This document shows, piece after piece, positions 60,816 to 64,000 of a DNA stretch of 64,000 bases. A program made the position numbers and the translations under genes. The notes beneath the pieces are model-generated. The model was not told the origin of the DNA, did no database searches, and saw only the letters and a list, made by a program, of their open reading frames with translations. Positions within the stretch are counted from its first letter, which is position 1. The number at the start of each line of letters is the position of its first letter. Origin of the DNA: Deinococcus fonticola (GTDB taxonomy: Bacteria; Deinococcota; Deinococci; Deinococcales; Deinococcaceae); assembly GCF_004634215.1 (NCBI RefSeq), contig NZ_SMMH01000010.1, positions 56,452-120,451 on the forward strand, in the 5' to 3' direction.

Positions 60816-60843
60816 TTTTGCCGTTTGCAAGTCGTCAGGCTGT

Positions 60844-62061
60844 TCAACTGTTTTTCAGGCGCCGGGGCAACGCCAGCAGGTCGGCAGTGCTGGCGGCGGG
60901 CAGCAGGGCGTCGAGGCTGGGCAGGGCAGCGGCCACGGCCCGCTGGATGGGCTGGTAATTGGGCACGCCCGCCAGCGGCGAGAGCCACACCGTCAGTCCG
61001 GCGCGGCGCGACAGGTCACGCAGGGCGCGGCGCACCAGTTCCGGCTCGCCGGTGTCCAGCCCGTCACTGAGAATGAACACGGCGGTCTCCCGGCCCACGC
61101 GGGCGCGTTCCTGCCGGGCCAGTTTCAGCAGGTTTTCACCTATGCGGGTGCCGCCGCCCCACGCGGCGCCCAGTTCCGGCAACGTGAGTTCCTGCCCCGG
61201 TTTCAGGGCGCGCAGGCGCGGCGTGAGGCGCACCAGATCGGTGCTGAAAGCGTAGACCTCGACGCGACGCGCCGTGAGTTGCAGGGCGTAGGCGAAGTGC
61301 AGCAGGCGCTGGGCATCCTCCCCCATGCTGCGGCTGCCGTCCAGCACGATCAGGAAGCGTGGGGCGTGGCGCGGGCGGCCCAGCCAGTGCAGCGTCACCG
61401 GGTCACCGGCGGTGCGGGCCGCGCGGCGGACGGTGCGCCGGGCATCCAGTTTGCGGCCGGTAGGACGCGGCACCAACCTGCGGGCATGGCCGAGTTGCAC
61501 CGCCTGCACGAGTTGGCGGGCGGCCCGCAGCAGAGGCGGCAGGTCGGCCGGCGTTCCGGTGACTGCGCCCCCCTGTCCAGCATGCGGGCTGAGACGCGCC
61601 AACAGGGTCAAGTCCGTTTCGGGTGCGTCCGGGTCGTCGTGGGCCTGGCCCTCCGCCGTGCCGGGCAGGGCCTCGGCCTCCAGCTGCTCGCCGCCTCGGT
61701 TGCGCGGGGACGTGGTTTTCTGGCCTTCCTGTGCCTCTCCGGCGGGAGCAGTGGCTTCCTGTGGCGGGCCGCCCGGTATCTGTGGCAGCAGGGGCGGCAG
61801 GGGTGGGTAGTCCAGCAGCCGGAAACGGAAGAAAGCGTCAAACTCCGCGTCGAAAAGGCGGCCCTGCTCCGGGGACGTGCTGAAAATGGCCCGCCAGGCG
61901 TCCCTAACCTCGTGCATGTTCAGGATGTTCACGGCCCCCAGCGCCCGCAGGGCGTCCGCCACTTCGCCCGGCCCCAGCAGAAAGCCGTGGCTCAGGCGCA
62001 ACCTGGCGGCGAAGTCCGGCAGGTGCGCGGCCAGGTCACCCACCACGTCAGGCCGCCCCAT
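60844..62061 (-). CDS. CoxE-like VWA-domain protein
   Basis: A 405-residue protein with a C-terminal von Willebrand A domain (FLIVLDGSRSMGEDAQRLLHFAYALQ, with the MIDAS DGSRS) and a variable Pro/Glu-rich middle (about 115-165). N-terminal segment LRALGAVNILNMHEVRDAWRAIFSTSPEQ is typical of CoxE-like proteins. These act with a MoxR AAA+ ATPase (the next gene upstream) in maturation or assembly of metalloenzymes such as CO dehydrogenase. No CO dehydrogenase is nearby. It is 13 bases downstream of the MoxR gene on the same strand. Confidence 0.88.
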   Translation of the reverse strand: MGRPDVVGDLAAHLPDFAARLRLSHGFLLGPGEVADALRALGAVNILNMHEVRDAWRAIFSTSPEQGRLFDAEFDAFFRFRLLDYPPLPPLLPQIPGGPPQEATAPAGEAQEGQKTTSPRNRGGEQLEAEALPGTAEGQAHDDPDAPETDLTLLARLSPHAGQGGAVTGTPADLPPLLRAARQLVQAVQLGHARRLVPRPTGRKLDARRTVRRAARTAGDPVTLHWLGRPRHAPRFLIVLDGSRSMGEDAQRLLHFAYALQLTARRVEVYAFSTDLVRLTPRLRALKPGQELTLPELGAAWGGGTRIGENLLKLARQERARVGRETAVFILSDGLDTGEPELVRRALRDLSRRAGLTVWLSPLAGVPNYQPIQRAVAAALPSLDALLPAASTADLLALPRRLKNS

Positions 62062-62074
62062 TAGCCCCTTTCCA

Positions 62075-62941
62075 TCAGCGGGAGACTTGTTTCTCCAGCA
62101 CGGGCTGCGCCAGTTGCCAGTCCTCGCGGAGTTTCAGCACGGTGCCCAGCGTGGTGCGCAGGGCGTCCAGGTCAAGGTGATCGCGGTGCAGCACCACCAG
62201 GGCCTGCGCCCAGTCCAGCGTTTCGGCCACGCCCGGCGGTTTACTCAGCGGCAGCTCGCGCAGCGTATGTACGGCGTCGGTGACCTGCCGCGCCAGGTTC
62301 TGGCTGATGCCGGGCAGCCTGGCCTGCACGATCTCCAGTTCGGCGGCGCGGGTGGGGTACTCGACCCACTGGTACAGGCAGCGGCGGCGCAGCGCGTCAC
62401 TCAGTTCACGCGAGCGGTTGCTGGTCAGCAGGACGTGCGGGCGCGACACGGCCTGGAGGGTGCCCAGTTCCGGCACGGTCACCTGCCACTCGGCCAGCAG
62501 TTCCAGCAAGAACGCCTCAAAGGCGTCGTCGGCGCGGTCGACCTCGTCGATCAGCAGCACTGGCGGCGTGGGCTGGCTGATGGCCTGCAACAGCGGCCGG
62601 CGCATCAGGAATTTCTCGCTGTAGAGCGCGGCGTCATCGATGTCCTGGTTCAGGGCCTCGGCGGCGCGGATGTGCAGCAGTTGCCGGGCGTAATTCCACT
62701 CGTACAGAGCCGATTGCGCGTCCAGCCCCTCGTAGCACTGCAGGCGAATCAGCGGCGTTCCCAGCACCGCCGCCAGCGTCTTGGCCGCTTCAGTCTTGCC
62801 TACGCCGGCCGGGCCTTCGAGCAGCAGCGGTTTGCCCAGGGCCTCCACCAGCCGCAGTGCCGTGCTCAACGCGGGCGACGCCACGTAGCCGCGTTCAAGG
62901 AATGACTGCTGGAGGGCCTGCGCTTCCGGAATGTCTTTCAT
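62075..62941 (-). CDS. MoxR-type AAA+ ATPase (CoxD-like)
   Basis: A 288-residue MoxR ATPase. Walker A is EGPAGVGKTEAAKTLA, Walker B VLLIDEVDRADDAFEAFLLELL, sensor 1 HVLLTSNRSRELSDALRRRC with the arginine finger, then PGVAETLDWAQALVVL. MoxR ATPases pair with VWA proteins as chaperones for protein complexes; here the partner is the CoxE-like gene immediately downstream. It is divergent from a small membrane protein gene. Confidence 0.93.
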   Translation of the reverse strand: MKDIPEAQALQQSFLERGYVASPALSTALRLVEALGKPLLLEGPAGVGKTEAAKTLAAVLGTPLIRLQCYEGLDAQSALYEWNYARQLLHIRAAEALNQDIDDAALYSEKFLMRRPLLQAISQPTPPVLLIDEVDRADDAFEAFLLELLAEWQVTVPELGTLQAVSRPHVLLTSNRSRELSDALRRRCLYQWVEYPTRAAELEIVQARLPGISQNLARQVTDAVHTLRELPLSKPPGVAETLDWAQALVVLHRDHLDLDALRTTLGTVLKLREDWQLAQPVLEKQVSR

Positions 62942-62991
62942 GGCTCTCCCCTGTCACAACAACGTAAGTTCAGGGCGTGTACCCTGGGGGT

Positions 62992-63306
62992 ATGTTGTCC
63001 ATTCTGTTGCTCTTCGCCTGCCTGCTGGCCGTGGTGATCTCCGGCGTTCAGCACGGGCGCAAAGCCACCCTGGCGCGGCACGAGGACAACAGGCGCAGGT
63101 TCATGGACGCCCTTACCGTTCACGGCTGCATCACGGCCCTGACGGTGCTGTACGGCATCTTTGCCAGCGCCGGTACGCTGTGGATCGTGGTGATGCTGCT
63201 GGGCAGCCTCGCGGGGCTGGGGGTGGGGTACTGGGCCATCCGACAAGTGACCCCCGAAGACCTGAAAGACGAATTGCTGAGCACCGACGCCATTCTGGAG
63301 AAGTAA
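62992..63306 (+). CDS. small membrane protein (104 aa)
   Basis: A 104-residue protein with three hydrophobic helices (MLSILLLFACLLAVVISGV, CITALTVLYGIFASAGTLW, VVMLLGSLAGLGVGYWAI) and a short acidic tail (PEDLKDELLSTDAILEK). I recognise no family. TACCCT (62980-62985) is six bases before the ATG, so it is leaderless. It sits between the MoxR and CoxG-like genes, which run the other way. Confidence 0.75.
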   Translation: MLSILLLFACLLAVVISGVQHGRKATLARHEDNRRRFMDALTVHGCITALTVLYGIFASAGTLWIVVMLLGSLAGLGVGYWAIRQVTPEDLKDELLSTDAILEK

Positions 63307-63311
63307 TCCCG

Positions 63312-63776
63312 TTAGGCCAGCGTGCCGGACGATGCCCCGACGCTGGCACTCATGTTCTGGAAGGTCTGCTGAATCAGTTTCTGCGCCTGCGAATCCAGCA
63401 GCCGCCCGCCCACCGTGGCGACCGGGCCGCGCATGGAAGCGTCGCCGGTCCAGTCGAGGGTGGTGGTGCCGTCGCCGTTATCGACGATGTTCGCCCCGGC
63501 CAGCATGTCCACCACACTGCCCAGTCCGCCGCCCGACACCTTCACGTTCACGCGGCCGGCCGCCTCGTCCGGCTGCACGTCAATCTTGAATTTGAACTTT
63601 CCCCTCACCATGCCCACGCCCACGTTCACCAGCGCTTCCATCTGGTTGGGGCCGGTCACCTTGATGTCCTGCACGTCCGGCAGGCACGCCGCCACACGCT
63701 CGGGATTCTGCACGAAGGCCCACACGGCCGCGGGCGGGGCCTGAACTTTTTCCTGACCGGAGTAACTGAGTTTCAT
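63312..63776 (-). CDS. CoxG-like SRPBCC protein (copy 2)
   Basis: A 154-residue paralogue of the gene at 52509. The proteins share LSYSGQEKVQAPPAAVWAF, GGGLGS...NVKV, VDNGDGTTTLDW and QTFQNMSAS and are similar along the full length, but differ inside the SRPBCC cavity. GAGGTG five bases before the ATG gives a good ribosome site. Its nearness to the MoxR/CoxE-like genes makes a joint role with them likely; its partner enzyme is not in the window. Confidence 0.9.
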   Translation of the reverse strand: MKLSYSGQEKVQAPPAAVWAFVQNPERVAACLPDVQDIKVTGPNQMEALVNVGVGMVRGKFKFKIDVQPDEAAGRVNVKVSGGGLGSVVDMLAGANIVDNGDGTTTLDWTGDASMRGPVATVGGRLLDSQAQKLIQQTFQNMSASVGASSGTLA

Positions 63777-63873
63777 ACGTTCACCTCACCAGCATCCAGG
63801 GTGCGTTAAAGCAGGACGGAATGAGCCCCAGTGTAGAGCGTGAAGCTCAGAGGAAGCGCGGTTGGTCAAGGGA
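63777..63873. other. short intergenic region before the IS element
   Basis: No gene. It separates the CoxG-like gene from the insertion element and would hold the CoxG-like promoter. Confidence 0.4.
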
Positions 63874-64000
63874 TGGACTGCACCCAAGAAGGCGGACAGG
63901 GGGTCAAGTCACATCTGGGCTTGATGATACTGGGCCGCAAACTCTGCCGGGGGCACGTACCCCAGACTGGAGTGTAATCGCCTCTCGTTGTACAGGGTTA
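63874..64000 (-). mobile_element. IS3-family element, right end cut by the window
   Basis: TGGACTGCACCCAAG (63874-63888) followed by GCGGACAGG looks like an IS3-family (IS150/IS51-type) terminal repeat. Immediately inside is the C-terminus of the transposase. The rest lies outside the window, so copy number, target duplication and activity cannot be seen. Confidence 0.75.
63909..64000 (-). CDS. IS3-family transposase orfB, C-terminal fragment (continues beyond window)
   Basis: Reading back from the stop at 63909-63911 the minus strand gives TLYNERRLHSSLGYVPPAEF followed by AAQYHQAQM. The YNxxRxHSSLGYxxPxxF pattern is the characteristic end of the DDE integrase domain in IS3-family OrfB. The gene is incomplete at the window edge; whether it is intact beyond cannot be judged. 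Confidence 0.85.
   Translation of the reverse strand, partial: TLYNERRLHSSLGYVPPAEFAAQYHQAQM

Overview
The window is GC-rich, tightly packed bacterial chromosome and reads as Deinococcus (Deinococcus-Thermus). The basis is the protein set: an ApgM-type phosphoglycerate mutase, a paired set of deoxynucleoside kinases, a CsoR with a Cys-His-His copper site like the Thermus one, and a MurE beside other Deinococcus-like genes. Many start codons also sit 5-8 nt after a TANNNT -10 box, which is leaderless promoter architecture as described for Deinococcus. I saw no rRNA, tRNA or CRISPR array.

Layout. 1-9.6 kb: accD-accA (fatty-acid synthesis), DinB-like, cutA, an FtsB/DivIC-like protein, a thioesterase, a ROK sugar kinase without the usual zinc cysteines, DUF1206 and TM2 membrane proteins, a methyltransferase, then a 650-base gap that seems to hold decayed coding material. 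9.6-14.7 kb: a secreted amidase converges on a six-gene minus-strand operon for NAD salvage (tyrosine-phosphatase-like gene, nadV, two poorly characterised genes, pnuC, nadR). 14.8-23.6 kb: AI-2E-type permease, phosphodiesterase, glmS, a P-loop kinase, a PLP trans-sulfuration enzyme, a cysteine-less FmdB-like protein coupled to an HtrA-type protease. 23.6-31.2 kb: a Zn/Cd P-type ATPase with its SmtB/ArsR-type sensor, an orphan dipeptide-binding protein, apgM, a secreted protein, mutY.

31.2-44.3 kb: DUF418 protein, lipoprotein aminopeptidase, the rplU-rpmA-obg block with a structured leader region upstream, a second orphan solute-binding protein, murE with a small membrane protein, two lipoproteins, two deoxynucleoside kinases, TerC. 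44.4-53 kb: DinB, trmH, an ArsR-type regulator divergent from an MFS exporter, a MATE exporter, a DNA-binding-domain citrate synthase divergent from an isopropylmalate-synthase-like enzyme, a CoxG-like protein. 53.3-64 kb: PPK2, three calcineurin-like phosphoesterase/DUF3006 genes, a complete copper regulon (copA divergent from copZ-DUF305-DUF305-like-csoR), a MoxR/CoxE pair with a second CoxG-like protein, and the edge of an IS3-family element at the right end.

The most unusual items are: (i) a duplicated ~63-bp unit made of a near-consensus promoter followed at once by an intrinsic terminator (31239-31303 and 47872-47936); (ii) the NAD-salvage operon with a phosphatase-like gene and a possible immunity-type protein; (iii) a DUF305 paralogue in the copper operon that has lost both metal-type His pairs; (iv) a strongly structured, strongly promoted locus upstream of rplU that could be a small RNA or a leader ORF; (v) two CoxG-like proteins and a CoxD/CoxE-like pair with no CO dehydrogenase in sight.
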